Shown: positions 1 to 13,137 of the stretch, one piece after another | Layout: each line of letters opens with the position of its first letter | Numbering within the stretch: the stretch's first letter is position 1 | Assembly: GCA_003290165.1 (NCBI GenBank) | Contig: QNQO01000814.1 | Location: 62,001-126,000, forward strand | Source of the DNA: Berberis thunbergii | Lineage: Eukaryota; Streptophyta; Magnoliopsida; Ranunculales; Berberidaceae | Direction of reading: 5' to 3' | Length of the DNA stretch: 64,000 bases | Notes under the pieces: model-generated | What the model was told of the DNA's origin: nothing | What the model saw: the letters and a program-made list of their open reading frames with translations, nothing else | The model's database searches: none | Position numbers and translations under genes: made by a program

Positions 1-239
1 TATGTCACTGCCTTCACTTTCAGCCTCTGGGGAGGTCAGTTTTATAATTTCCCCAGTTTGGAGCCTTCGAAGAACATGACGGATTGTTAGAAAAATGCAC
101 AAAGATACATCACTCTTGAGGAGATGTTAACGGCCAAAAAAAGGTGAGAATAAAATCAAACAATCCTCCAAGACACGCGATAGGGGAAAGAAGAAGAAGA
201 AGCGCGAAGAGGAAGACAGGTCCAAAAAAGGCGGAGTGA

Positions 240-1140
240 CAGTAGGACTGGGTCTGACGGGGCAAAATCCAACAAAGCCACCAACTACATCAACTCAAAG
301 TACCACACCTACACTCCACTCAATGCTGGCCTGTCCAAAATCCTTTCCACCATGAAGAGCTGGGAGGATATCAATTGGCCTTTTAAGCTCAAGAGTGACC
401 CGTCAAAGCGTTATAAGAACAAGTATTGCTCTTACCACAAAGATCACTGTCATAATACTCAGGACTACCAAAGCCTCGGGAATGATATCGAATATTGGGT
501 CTAGAAAGGGAGGCTCAAGGAATTCATTGGCTTTGGAGAAAAGCAGCTTGAGGAAATAGAGGGAAGAGTTTGTGCAGGAGGTTGAGGAAAAGACTACGGA
601 TGTTATATATGTCTTGCACAGTGTGTATGACTAACCGAAACAATCCAACTGGTCAAATAAGGTGGTAGTCCGAGAATTGCGGACATGGTCTCGCTACAAA
701 GACAACTTATCCAGCATGCTCGAATAGAGCACCCAACCCCGAATCTGACATTCACGGTGCAAGACATGTAAGGGGTCTACTTCCCGCATAACGACACCCT
801 AGTTATAACAGTCGGGATAACAAGGTGGAATGTCAAGAAATCATCGGTGGACACGAGGAACTCAACTAATGTCATGTTCCTAGAAGCATTCTGTAGGATG
901 CAATTGAATGGAAAAGAGCTAAAACGTCACAACACAAGCCATGATCGACTTCAGTGGCGAGCGGTGTTATCCGGTCGAGAGCATCAAACTGCCTGTAGTA
1001 GCATAAGAGTCGGACCTACAAAGGGTCCTAATGACATAGTTCGTAATTGTAGATGCCCCCTAAATGTACAACGTAATCCTGGGCATACCTGCGCACTCTC
1101 ATCATATAATGTGAACAAAACGGATGAGTAATGTATACAC
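240..1140 (+). pseudogene. Ty3/gypsy gag-protease relic (Tat/Retand-like)
   Basis: Decayed piece of an LTR retrotransposon polyprotein. Around 410-500 the plus strand reads a zinc-knuckle-like segment with the order C-x-x-H...H-N-T (CSYHKDHCHNTQDY). It follows a stretch matching the usual 'WP-x-K-L-x-SDPSKR-NKY' lead-in of Tat/Retand-type gag proteins. Further on, at about 778-915, the text HNDTLVIT...VDTRNSTNVMF corresponds to the protease region, where intact elements have a VDxGSSxDIxF motif. The frame changes several times, and a stop interrupts the gag part at about 500. No LTRs are visible, so this is an internal fragment. The family assignment comes from motif order and is fairly secure. 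The exact lineage is an inference. Confidence 0.7.
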
Positions 1141-2561
1141 ATGCAACCTAATTTTATCAGTCTAACTCTATCCTTGTTCAAGTGCCTGATTTCATCATCG
1201 GATTGCCTTTGCCCTCCACAACGGTAGTCTCAGATTCACTGTTGCTCATATTGCAGGTAAAAATCAACATGAACAAATTTGGATGCATCAGATGGAATGG
1301 AGATCAAACCCTAGCTCATTAATAGAGCGAAATCTAGCGTGGGTAGCAAAAAAGAAATCCAACGAGCCTGGACTTGTATAATGGGCTTGGCTTCTCATTC
1401 CAGATTCGGATTCAGAGCATTTAAATTTGAAAAAGTACTCTGTTTTGTTAGGGAAAAGTAAAGGCTAATTCAATCTAAGTTTATTTATCATCTTCTTCTT
1501 CCTTGAATGTTCAGCTCAGTGAGAACTTTGTTCAGGCATGGGTTTTGATGATACAGAACCTATAACACCATATATAGCTAGGTTTTCACGGTCTTGCAGT
1601 TTTAAGAAACTGTTAATAACATATCCTGGTACAACAAGATGAGGTCTTAGCTTAAACCCACCACAACACCAGTCCAATCCATCAGGCAACAGATCAAGAC
1701 CATCCAACCTATTCGAAAACATGGATTCACTTTTTAATAAACATATTCATTTTCTTACATTATATTCCATTTTTCGCATAATTAACCATTATACTATATC
1801 CTTGAACACATCATTTATATTGCAGTTTCATTGTGTTTCTCGGAAAGTTAGCTATCACATTCATGCTGAGTATCAAATGTGTAATACAATAAATGGAAAT
1901 TTTGAAGGTTTCTCAGAAAGCTGACTAGCTATCACATTCGTGCAAGATTTTCATTATGTTTTCGAGCATATCCTAGTTACTTTGCTAGAACAAAGTAGGT
2001 TGCACAACCTGATATAGGTTACAAAGTTCATTTTAGAAACCAATAACATTTTCAATGATGAAACTATACTAAGATCACTGATAAACTAATCACTTTTTGT
2101 TTTTCCAACTGTGGACGTGCTTATTAGGAATCGAGTTTTCTTCAAATCATCCATCTTCCTCCCTAATTTGTATTACCACATCAGGAAAATCCATGAAGGC
2201 AAAGCATGAAGTTCTCACTAGATTTACTGCTTCTACATTATTACATTTTGACTAATCACTCACAAATTTCCATTTATTTGCATTTAGTCATAAATAATTT
2301 GTAATATAGGCATAATAAGGAATCTACTAATCACTCTTGCCCTCACTAATGTTTAAGAGGAAGCCAAAGAGTTTATACCGCCACATTTCTCGATCGTTCG
2401 ATCATCTATCAGATTGACGGTCACGATACAATCTAGCGCATCGAAAGCTTCGCACTTATAACTAGCTATGTATTAGCTCTTACAAGTCATAACTAAAGAG
2501 CTAGAGAAGGAAGAGAGAAACACAAATCAAGCCACTTGAATTGCTTGTTGTGGTCTTCTTC
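1141..2561. other. intergenic spacer upstream of the MYB gene
   Basis: AT-rich sequence with no recognisable gene. A 68-codon open frame on the minus strand at 1516-1722 has no motif I recognise and is probably chance or a relic. The last 150 bases before 2562 should contain the MYB promoter and 5' leader. I see no convincing TATA box there, only weak AT-rich stretches near 2455. Confidence 0.45.
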
Positions 2562-4493
2562 ATGGAAGAAGGAGGTGGTTTAGGGTTTAAACATGGTGTA
2601 TTTTATGGTAACCCTCATTTCATGCGCCCGGCGCCACCACTAACCGCGATAGAGAGGTTTCTTTGGGGTACAAATGATTTCAACCAGAGGCAGGTCTACA
2701 CCAATGTGAATAACAAGAGAGAAACAGGAAATGGGGTGTTTGGATTTCCGCCGTCTCCTCGTGTTGCATTGGAGGGTTCCTCATCATCATCGACCCGGTT
2801 CTGCACTTTGCCACCTACCGGAGATTTCCGCTTTGTTGGTGACTTGTTTGCTGAAGAGTCTATAAACTATGAAGTGGATTTGAATGGAGAAATGAAATTA
2901 TTTGATGATCATGAGAGAAAAAATGGAGAAATGATGAAGAGGAAATTAAAAGCTGGGGGTGATGGTTCTTCTAGTACTATAAATGTGATTAAAGGGCAAT
3001 GGACTGATAAAGAGGACAGGTATATATAGTGATGATGATCAAATTAGTAGTTTTGTTAATTTGATTTCTTCTTCTATTTTTGCTTCCTTTATTTTTGGTT
3101 TTATATAGAGCGCGTTTTATACTTGTTTCACTGTGAATTCAGGTTATTGATCCAGTTGGTGGGAGAACATGGAGTGAGAAAATGGTCACAAATTGCAGAA
3201 AAAATTGACGGGAGGGCTGGAAAACAATGTCGAGAAAGATGGCATAATCATCTTCGCCCTGATATCAAGGTCTGATCTCTTTCTCATTCACTTCGTGTTC
3301 TTGTTAAGGGAAACGGGAAACCCTAACTTTCCTTTTCCAAACTACTTAGTACTTGTCTTCGAAAACTGAATGTTCCCTTATATAATTTTAGATTTTCAAA
3401 CTGAATGTTCCAGGGTGATTTGTTTGTTCAACTATAGATATTACGAATTTGAGATGTTATCAGGAAAAAAAGTCGGAAAATTATTTCCAAAAACACGTTT
3501 ATTACAAATCATCTGTTCTCCTTTTTCAAGTTCATATATTTCATGTGACACTAATTTGTTTTCGCCTAAACATGTATTTATCCTTTTAAAAGACGATCTC
3601 ATGCTCTTTTTGTTAATTCTTTCAAGTTTTCTATTGATTACTTGTTGTAGAAGGACACATGGAGTGAAGAAGAAGAGAGACTGTTAGTTGAAGCACATGA
3701 GAAGATTGGGAACAAATGGGCTGAGATTGCAAAACGAATTCCTGGGAGATCAGAAAATGCGATAAAGAACCACTGGAATGCCACCAGAAGAAGGCAAAAC
3801 TCAAGGAGGAGCAAGAAAGGATTAGCCCAACTGGGAAGCAAAGCTCAGCCATGTGTGCTACAAAACTACATTCGAAGCAAGGGCCTCATTACTGATCCGT
3901 CTGGTGGCTTAATCCCTACCCACACCATTGCTAGCCCAACAATTGGATCATCTTCTTCCACAACCCCATCAAACCAATTCAGCTTCATTCCTTCTGAGCC
4001 ATCCGATTACTCATTCACTGATGAGTCTTCAGCTCTAATGGCTGATCCATATGAAGATGAATTGGTGGAGAGTTTCTTTGATTTCAATAATAACCCATTT
4101 GATGGAACAGTTGTAGCGTCCAAGAATGAGGAACCATATCAAGGTAATGTGTACATTGAAGACCCGAACACCTTTAATTCTACTAACTCAAATCTTTTCC
4201 AGTTTGAGATGAACAACAGATATGGTTATCCATCATTTCCCGCTCCAACAAACAACAATGTTCAAGAAGAGAGAAATGGCACATCTCATGTGGCTTCAGA
4301 TTTCTACATCTCTTCACTACATGGTGGGATTCCTTCCTCTCTTCACCCAAACAATCACTACAACAACATTGAAACCTCCAACATTTACGAGGATCAAGCA
4401 TTTTACAGTGGCAAGGGAGATATGGATTTGATGGAAATGATTTTCTCACGCGGAATCAGTCACAGAAGCAACATGGGAAGAATCGTGATGTAA
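2562..4493 (+). CDS. R2R3-MYB transcription factor, MYB64/MYB119/MYB98-like clade
   Basis: DNA-binding transcription factor acting in the nucleus. Three exons are inferred: 2562-3019, 3143-3269 and 3651-4493, all with GT-AG introns that keep the frame, giving 475 aa. R2 covers about residues 144-195 (KGQWTDKEDR..., then GKQCRERWHNHLRPDIK). R3 covers about 196-246 (KDTWSEEEER..., ending IKNHWNATRRRQ). Tryptophan spacing is normal for two MYB repeats. The N-terminal PPLTAIERFLWG motif at about residues 26-37 and the LQNYIRS motif after R3 are hallmarks of the clade containing Arabidopsis MYB64, MYB119, MYB98, MYB115 and MYB118. The GRAGKQ and EEEERLLVE wording is closest to MYB64/119, which act in the female gametophyte. 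That role here is inference. The C-terminus is Asn/Ser-rich and acidic, as in activation regions. The ATG at 2562 is chosen because it begins MEEGGG, as family members do. Confidence 0.93.
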
Positions 4494-5769
4494 TGGAATA
4501 AAATGGTGATAGAAAAATAAGTAGATAAATGTAGGAGATAGTTCTGAATGTGCAAGTAAAGACATGGGAGTGATAAGTCTGAATGAGAAACTGTTAAGAG
4601 TTCCTTCACGTTGGTTATGATGTTTGAAAGCAAGCGTTTTCATGATGATGAGTTGATTAGGAAAGAAAATGTGATGTGAAGGTGGTAGCTTGTTAGCTGT
4701 AATTTGGTTCTTACTTGAAATGCATGTTGTTTTTAGTTTCAGAGTAATCATTCTGGTTCTTGTTTGCTTCTCTCGACTTTGATTTTTTTTTCTTTTCGTT
4801 TTTATCCTTTTCTTGTGTTAATGGTTGAGTCGGCAAACATAGATAAAGTTTTTTTTTTTTTTTTAAAAAAAAAAATCTCTCCCTTGAAGGAACGATAAGT
4901 TTTAGTACATGGGGCATCTCGTGTGGGTTGGTACATCAGGATTTTATACTCCTAATTTACGGGCAACAAAATTTAACCATAACAACCTAATCCTACCGCA
5001 CTTTATTTTGTTAGATAGTCTTGGTGCAGAATCCATACTCATCCATACAAAATTTTGCTCCAGTAATTCAACATATCGAGTTTTGATGAAATACTGTAAT
5101 GTATTGTTGTTTTACTGGTGATCATTTCAGTTGATGCCAACTAATGTTCTAGGAAGAACATGCAGATTTTCTTGCTAATTGTCTTTGAAACAAGCTTCTT
5201 GTTTTGCTACGATAATCGTCTAGGAATGAGCTTGGCCACGCTCTTGTTGCTACCTTCGATTTGAAAATGTATGTAGATATCTGGTTTCGCCATGCAAAAC
5301 ATGGATGATATTTGGGGGAAGAGAGATATGGATGCCTGCTACATGCATGCAATACTAGCCCTTAACTTGTTCTGGAGGGTACTACAGTCGAGACCTTTTT
5401 TTATTGAGCTTTCAAATAATCCAACTAAATAAAAGCATTTCTAATGAGTAAGCTTACATGCCAAATTTGAGTTTTGATTGAGCTTTAACAAAGCGTTTTT
5501 TTTGTGTTCCTGGAATGACTCGAAGGCTCGAAGCTCAACATGTTTGAAATTTTAACCCAAATCATTATAGAAAAAGGGTATCGGCCGGTTCCACTAAGGC
5601 CAAGAGTCAGGACTATCATCCTCCATCGATTCCCCAACAATTTGAGGATTTTTTATATATTTTAAAATTTTTACTCTTAACCCTTCCCACCCCATGCCGT
5701 TGACCCGTTTTGAATCTGTGACGTGTGATACCATCTGCCACACCCCTACCAACTCAGTTTGTACACTTT
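4494..5769. other. spacer after the MYB gene
   Basis: Contains the MYB 3' untranslated region and then AT-rich DNA. A run of T followed directly by a run of A at about 4849-4875 forms a small perfect palindrome. No gene or element boundary is recognised. The 5' limit of the following LINE is not marked by a clear target duplication, so part of 5580-5769 may belong to it. Confidence 0.4.
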
Positions 5770-8009
5770 TGGCAAAACTTGAGAAGTGATCAAGATAGAT
5801 TTCTTAAAAGTGGTAGGAAATTTTTAGATTAGAGGTTGAAATCTACTATCATCTCTCTTATGCCGAAATGCTTTGATCTATCGAATGGGGAGTACAAGAT
5901 CTTATCCAAGGTTTTGGCTGGCAGATTGAAAAAAGTTATTAATTTGGTCATCTCTGCATTTCAGAATGTGGCAATTAGGGGAAGACAGGTGATTGATAGG
6001 TAATGAATTAATCGATTCAAGGCAGAAGCAAGGTGTTCCAGGGCTAGTCATTAAATTGGATTTTGTGAAAGCTTTCGACAATGTCTCATGGCAGTATTTG
6101 GACTCGATCATGAAATCCGTGGGTTTTAATTCCAAATGGATTGAATGGCTTCGCATTTGCACATCAACAACTGATTTTTCCATGAAGATCAATGGGAAGC
6201 TCCACAATTTTTTTAAAAGTTTTAAAGGTCTTCGTCAAGGAGACCCAATGTCTCTTCTCCTGTTCACATTAGCAGCGGAAGGGCTAGCCCAAACTATCCT
6301 AAAAGCAGTCAAAGCTGGATTGATGAGTGGTTTCAAAGTAACAGATAATAGTCGTCATGTTTCCATACTTCAGTATGCGGATGATGCAATTATGTTTGGT
6401 GATGCTTCTGAATTCTAGGTCATAGCGCTAAAAAATTATTCTCTAGTAAGAAGTAATTTTTGGCCTCAAAATCAATTTTAGTAAATTCGTGTTGTTGCCC
6501 ATCGGTGAGCTCCCCAATCTAAATCAGCTGGCTGGTTTGTTTGGTTGCACAATGGGTAATCTTTCAGTGATATATTTAGGGATGCCTATTGGAGCTAAAT
6601 ACAAAAGTAAAGCAGTGTGGAATGAGACTATTGAAAGAATGGAAGCTATGTTGGCTTCATGTAAACGTAAATTCCTCTCTAAGGCAGGTGGATTGACATT
6701 AATCAAATCAACTCTAGCTTCTATCCCAGTGTATCTTTTGTCTCTTATTAAAGTGTTGACCTTTATAGCATCTAATTTGGAACAAATAATGTGCGACTTT
6801 CTTTGGGGTTGCACTTATATTTCTAGAAAGATACATCTTATGGGTTGGGAAAAATTTTGTTGCCTCAAATCCTATGGCAGTTTAGGCATTCGCCAAGTGA
6901 GCATCTTTAACACTATATTGTTATCAAATTGGCTCTGGCAGCTTGGGAGGAAGAAGACAATTTATGTAAATCAATTATCATAGACAAATATGGTCGAAAC
7001 AGATGAGAGTGGGAAGCTAAAACAAATTATGTTCCTTTTGGGTGCTCCATATGGAAACCCATTACTCGTTGTGCAAGTGTTTTTTATCCTCATTGGATTT
7101 CTTTTTGGAATGATTGTTGGTGTAGCAATCAACCATTAAAGGTCTTGTTTCCGAGTGAATTTGATATTAGCACTCAAAAAAATATGAGTGTCAGCAATTT
7201 CTGGGTTAATGGGACAACTTGGAGTTCTATTTTGGCAGATCATCCAATGAATGAAAGTGAGAAGACACTACAAATTTCATTCAATTGCTGGAAAATCAGG
7301 TCCTTTCCGAAGAATCAAATGGGCTGGTGTGGAATGGTAAGTCCATGGGTTTTTCAGTCACAGTTTTAATATTTGTAGGAGCTCAGTTTATTGATCCTTA
7401 TTCCGACACCTTCATTTTAGCTCATACAAATTTGGTCCGGTGAAAATTCTTCTCCCTTAGAATTAATTTCTTTTGTTGGTCGGTTTTGCATGGGAGGATC
7501 ATGACTAAAGACATGTTAAGAAAAACGGGAATCAATATGGCTGTTGTTTGTATTCTTTATAATGAGAATGATGAAACAATTGATCACTTGCTCTACACTG
7601 CAGACTCACTGAGTCTATTTGGAGCAGATTCCTCATGGAATTTGGTGCTAACATAATGTTTTATAGCTACATTTATGAGCGGCCAAGTTGGTGGTCCCAT
7701 GCTAATCCATCACGGCGAGTGGAGTGGCTTTGGTTTAGGGGCCCTCAGTTGCTTATGTGGTCCATATGGAAGGAGACAAATAGAAGGATCTTTGAAGGGC
7801 TTAATAGATCAAAGCACTCGATTGGCAATGGATATTAGGGAGTTGTTGTGGAAAATGGGTACGGATTGTAATCAATTTAGGGAGGTACATTTCAACAGCT
7901 TCATGGTGTCTTTGGCATTCCTTACTGTAACGATTGTTTGGTTTGTATTGAGTGTATTATTCTCCTCTTCCTCTTTTCAATAAGAATTTATTGTTTGACC
8001 CAAAAAAAA
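5770..8009 (+). pseudogene. 5'-truncated L1-type LINE (reverse transcriptase relic)
   Basis: Non-LTR retrotransposon remnant. The reverse transcriptase starts near 5840 with ISLMPK and ILSKVLAGRLKKVI. It continues with DFVKAFDNVSW (5993-6418 frame), GLRQGDPMS and the catalytic YADDA motif near 6375. Frame breaks and stops follow. A second stretch at 6489-6983 carries the thumb and connection region (YLGMPIG, LSKAGGLTLIKS). The 7390-7830 part resembles the C-terminal zf-RVT region, with the usual WSIWKETNRRIFEG wording. It ends in about ten A residues at 8000-8009, as expected of an L1-type tail. The endonuclease and ORF1 are absent. Several frameshifts and stops make it inactive. Confidence 0.88.
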
Positions 8010-9255
8010 AACTACATATAAAACATCCAAAGCATATATGGCATTAAACACATGCACAATTTTGTATGCACAAAACAATTTTACGTATGCAACTATTTCT
8101 CAAGCAGCCCATTGAAAGCACACCCAACCCAAACCTCAAAATGAGTCCAAGCTTTTGAGTTTGAGGTTGAACTCTTTTGGAGGGGGGGGATTCTAGAGAC
8201 AAAGAAAAAATGAAAAAACATGAATATTTGCAGATACCCTGAAAAAAAATTTGCCAAGATAAACCAAACCATTTTTAAATTCCTGATTGTGTAAACCATC
8301 CAAGGGTAACACGAAACTGGGAAAATAGTGATGGGAAGAAGTCATGAAAGCAAGGGATATTTGATTAAAACTGTTAAAGAAACTGAGAAAGTCACAAAAT
8401 TGGAACAAAGAATAATTACATATAAAATAAAGTTTCCCAGCCAAAGATACTCACAGGAAACTCAACTCTCCTAATGACGTCCCAAATGTTTCCCCACACC
8501 CACACTAAACCTAATTAGTGTTTACAAATGAAGTACTAAGGGGCTTTTATTCAGCACTCAACACTAAGTACTTAACCGTCAGAACACTAAACGCTAAAAT
8601 TTGGTATTTATGGGTTTCTGAAATTTTGTTTCTAATTTATAAGCGTAAACAATCTTAACGGCTTCTCAACTACCCATGCCAGCCAGACCCGTGTCCATAG
8701 CACTTGTTAGACTTAAAATCCCGAAGCGTGCTGAAAGCGAATGTATTAGCACAAGGACAACAAATCATGATCAGGATTGAAAGTTTTGAAACTCTTGCAC
8801 CTCAAAAAGCTCCTTCCGAACAATCACTACTACAAAAATTCTTATGCTCATTTTCTTCTCCAAAATTTTTATGACAAAAGAATTGTTAAAATAAATAATT
8901 GATACAATGTAAGATACAATTACAGATCAAAACAACGCAAAAGGGAAAAACTTGTAAATGGTAAGGCTACTAGCGCAAATACCTCATCAGCTGCTTTAAC
9001 AGAGCTGCAATGAACTTGTGCGAGCCTCTCTGCAGCTCCTCTTTTCTTACGACAATACCATATATTGATATCTTATGGAATTGTTACCTTCAGTTCTCTG
9101 TTCTTCCTACTCTCAGTAACTATGTCCTCATTAAAAACGTGGTGCCTAGTAGAGAAGGTGCTTGCATTGCCTGTTTGCAAGTAGAAAGCAACCTTTTTAT
9201 CCTGACCACTGATTTATATTAATTTCTTCATCTTCTGGAAAACATTTTTGTGGAG
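8010..9255. other. spacer downstream of the transporter pseudogene
   Basis: AT-rich DNA without a recognised gene. A CACTACTACAAAAA string at about 8825 resembles the terminal motif of CACTA transposons, but I found no matching opposite end nearby. Part of 9000-9255 could be the 3' untranslated region of the minus-strand transporter locus. Confidence 0.35.
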
Positions 9256-9894
9256 TCAAGAAATTTTGGCCTTGGCAAAGATTACTCCGGCAAGAAGACC
9301 TGGTGACATGAGGAATTGGAATCATCAATTGAAAACTGAACAAGGAAAAACTCAAATTCCGACAGTATGTAGCTTATTCAATTTATAATGTTCACTTACC
9401 AAAGAATATGCTGAAGAGGTTTGGTACACTGACTGGAATGTTGAACAGCAGTATACCAGCAAGGAGAGTCGGATCTTGTTTAAGGAACCCACAAGACTGT
9501 CAAATGAACCAAGATTTCCGTAAAACACAGATGTCTCAAAAATTGCATTTAGTTTTGAAGCATAATAATGTTATATAACTGAGGGAAAAAGAAAGCAATA
9601 CAAGAAAATGTTTTATGAGTTATCATCAAAGGGAAACTGCTTGTAGGATGAAGGAAAGATTGCTATGTCAGGTATTGAGTGAAGCATTTTACCTATAAGC
9701 AGTGAGACCAGTTTGATTTAAAACCACATAGAGGTGAAGCTTATAGAAAGTCCAAGCAGTCCACTTGCAGTTGCCACAACCCAAAAGAATGGATCCATGA
9801 CGACAGTGATCAGTAAACATTAGAATGTGGAACACTAAAACATTAGGAACGGTCATGACAGAGAGGATGAGTAGGCTTACACTTTGTAAACATA

Positions 9895-9968
9895 TATTAT
9901 GAACCAACCAATTCTCCCAAAAGCCCAAGCTGTCCAGGAGGAGAAGGTCCATAACAAGGATCGTAACA
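9895..9968 (-). repeat. TRIM 3' LTR
   Basis: 74-bp terminal repeat, downstream copy in the element's own orientation. About seven substitutions separate it from the upstream copy at 10165-10238. The A-to-T change in its terminal CA breaks the canonical TG...CA end. Confidence 0.85.
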
Positions 9969-10164
9969 TTGCCCCACGTTTTCAAAGCCGACGTCCTCGT
10001 CGGCACACTCTATCGACACTTGCCCAGTGAGCCTTCTCTCAGCTACCAGTATTCAACAACTTAGCACTATGCCCATACATAATGCTAAATTATTTTAATC
10101 CAGCCTATAGGTCACCTCTGCCGGAATTCGAACCTTGGATGTGGGGTTTGGCTCTAATACCAAT

Positions 10165-10238
10165 TGTTATAAACCAACCAATTCTCCCAAAAGCTCGAGT
10201 TGTCCAGGAGGGGAAGGTCCATGACAAGGATCGTAACA
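10165..10238 (-). repeat. TRIM 5' LTR
   Basis: 74-bp terminal repeat with intact TG...CA ends on the minus strand, followed by the tRNA-Met-type primer-binding site at about 10145-10163. Confidence 0.85.
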
Positions 10239-12595
10239 ACATATTCTCATTCACCAAATACAATAATCAAAAAAGTTGCAAATGGCAAAGATAATGCATT
10301 GTTTAGCAACACCATTGAAACTTCATTAAGAGACACAGATGGGGTTGATTGATTTGCAGTGTCCATGACCCGCTGTAAGGTCGGCTGAGAAGGAACAAAT
10401 GGCAAAAATCAATTTTTCAGTAAAGAGAGGCAGAGATAGAAACCAAAATGAAAGAAATTGATAAGAAAATCTCCCATGGGAGACCTCAAATCCTCCCAAG
10501 AATGTCTTTAGAGGACAAGAGCTCAAGAAACCTCAAAAGAAAAGCCAAGGTTTGGGTCTCCCATTGAAGTCTACACTAGATTCTTAAACAACTGATGAAC
10601 CCATTTAAATTAACGCAAAGGACTTGAAAAGAAATCATAAACCCAGAATGTTATTGATTCATACAGAGTAGCTTGCGGTGAGAATGCAATTCATAATTTT
10701 CCATGTATAACCCACAACGTCGAAAGACAAATCCGTGATTCCTCCACTCAGGGCAGATATTATCTACAAAATCATGAGAAAAAAAAAACTCAAATCTAAT
10801 GCCAAAGCCAAGGACAGTTCATATCTTGTATGATAGTTTCACATGACAAAAGAACAGTTTAAAAAATCATCGCCTGTATACGTAGTGTTACTAGGTAAAC
10901 AATCCAATGAAGATATACATAATTGTCAGAGTATATTTATTTTGCTCAAGTCATACAAAATAAATAACATAAATAAAATCAAGTAACAAAGTTTGAAAGG
11001 AAACGGAGTATAATGGAACACAATTTAAAATGCCAAGTGGACGTGTAGGCAAGTGATGATGGCAGGCAAGATATTGGCTTATTTCTCTCGACAACTACAA
11101 ATGACCCATTTATGTGGAAACCAAAGATGAAACTTTTATCATCACAAATGCAAAAAGAGTACCACACAACTTGAACCAACAACTTTCAAACAAAAGATTT
11201 GATTATGTTTTTATGCAGAGTAAAGGTCTGATACATGGTTAGCAAGCCATCTTGATCTTTGGACCAAAAATCTCCAAAAGAGAATGAACAATACAACCAT
11301 GGTTATTTTAGCAACAGGAAAACACTCTTCTCTTAATATAGTAGATGTGAACATAAATTTCCTTGCTAGTGCACACTGGATTCCATGACAAGTTTGCATA
11401 AAATAAAAGGAGAAGAGGATGGCTTACCATCAGAAACGTGGCAGTCCACACTTTCGGGTTTTGGTGCTTCTTGAATATATATAGTTCTCCAACTGCCATC
11501 ATGATATTTGTGACATTCTTCAGAATAGTTACCATCGCAATGTTTATGTACTTCAAACTTAAAAATTCAAGTTGAATGTAACAAGATCACAAGTCAATGG
11601 ATAGTTTATTATTTACCATGCACAACAAAAAGCTAGACAAATTTAATGTCAAGTCCCCATACCTATACATGCCTGTAACAAGCATCCCAATGAATATCAC
11701 ATTGACAGGAATCCAAACTTTTATCAGCTTCCAAGTAAGCTTTTCAGTTGACACAACCCCAAAAGATTTCAATGCAATAACAACTGCAACACTAATAAGA
11801 ATCTGCAATATACAAAAAGGAAGGAATTAGAGTGGCTATCCTATCCACCACATTTTAGATCATTGCAAAGACATAAATTAAAACAAAGCATTTCTATCAG
11901 CAGAACATACATAACACCTGGTAAAACATTAAGGATATGCCAGCATCAAAACCATAGCTTGACAAAACAATTTTATTTAATAATATCATGCTGCAAGAGG
12001 AAATATAATAAGCCACTCCTGACAAAAGGGATCCAGATTTTCTTTCAGACCCATGATCTCGCATCTCTTCCTCGTCATTGTATGTTGTTCAAATGTCTCC
12101 TGAAAACCTGTATGGGGGCATTGAATGAATTTGGCACAAGAAGTAAAAAGTTCATATCGGGAACTTGCTGCTGCTCTTATGCGTGAATGCATATATGTAG
12201 CTGTTTTAATATAGACATTTTTTTTAATGAAAAGTGGAACTTTGTATGTAAAGCACAAAGCATTAAATCTTTATTCTTGTATTAATTTGGCCTAAAAGAC
12301 ACTATCTGAAATTCCATCCTGCAGAAAATAAATAAAGAACTATATAGAAAATATGCCAAAGGATATCACAAGGAAAGGAGGAAACAGATACACTTGAAGA
12401 AGACTACCCAATGATTAAAACATTTCACCTGTTACTTGTCACTCGTCTTACAACATTTGTTGCTACATTGATGAAAGATCTGTTTCCATGCTTTCAAAAA
12501 CCATCAAATATCTTGTAAACTATGTTTCCCTTTTTGCCAACAAATTTTCCATTGGGAGAGTTGTACTCCAGGTCTTGGTCATCATGGCAAGTATC

Positions 12596-13137
12596 CTATG
12601 TAGTTAAATCGAAAAGCGGTCGCAGCTCAGTCCATGACCGAATTACGATTAAGAGGCATTAATCGAGATTAATCGGATTTAATCGGTCTTCTTTAAATAT
12701 TAATTATATTGTTTAATTTTTACTAATTTACAACTGAATTTAACTTTGTAGATACCTAGACTTGTTTAGGAACAACCAACACAACACAACAACACAAGTA
12801 ACAGCAAGTGATAGCAAGTTAGCACTTAGCAACATCACTCTACCAGTAAATAGCAATATGTAAACTCTAAAACTAACATTCAATCATTCATAAATGAACC
12901 GATTAATCAGTAAAAATAATTTGCATTCAATTATTCATAAATAAACTGATATAAGTATATCAGTAAAAATAAGTTATAGCGATAAATCGGCGAGTCGGTT
13001 GGGCCGATTAATCGGTGATTTGCCAATTTTCTCAGTTCACTATACCCAACCGATTTCATCTAATTCGGTTCGGTCAAACTCCGAATTACGATTAAGCGCC
13101 GATTAATCGGCGATTTTTCACTGCATTAATAACATAG
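12596..13137. repeat. non-autonomous element in an intron of the transporter locus
   Basis: 542-bp AT-rich insert built from many variants of GATTAATCGG and its complement, so it can fold on itself. The ends read CTATGT... and ...ACATAG, and the 7-mer AAGTATC flanks both sides (12589-12595 and 13138-13144). The near ends share AAATCG/CGATTT and ACGATTAAG words as degenerate inverted repeats. It resembles the hAT-type miniature elements elsewhere in the window, but a 7-bp rather than 8-bp repeat leaves the superfamily open. Confidence 0.55.

Larger units (their letters stand above)
9895..10238 (-). mobile_element. TRIM (miniature LTR retrotransposon) inside the transporter exon
   Basis: A 344-bp element with two 74-bp direct repeats at 9895-9968 and 10165-10238, about 90% identical by eye. 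Read on the minus strand, each repeat starts TGTTACGATCC. One ends ATAACA and the other ATAATA. Directly inside the first repeat is TTGGTATTAGAGCCAAACC, a primer-binding site complementary to initiator tRNA-Met with one or two changes. A purine-rich ACGTGGGGCAA stretch precedes the second repeat and can serve as the polypurine tract. The host 5-mer TATGT (minus strand) is duplicated exactly at 9890-9894 and 10239-10243. There is no coding capacity. These are the full diagnostic features of a TRIM, so the call is firm. Confidence 0.9.

Noticed and set aside
2541..2561. upstream extension of the MYB start
   Set aside because: The extension would begin at TTG; the first ATG in this frame is 2562 and gives the expected N-terminus.
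8825..8838. CACTA-transposon-like end
   Set aside because: A single short match with no partner end or 3-bp target duplication found.
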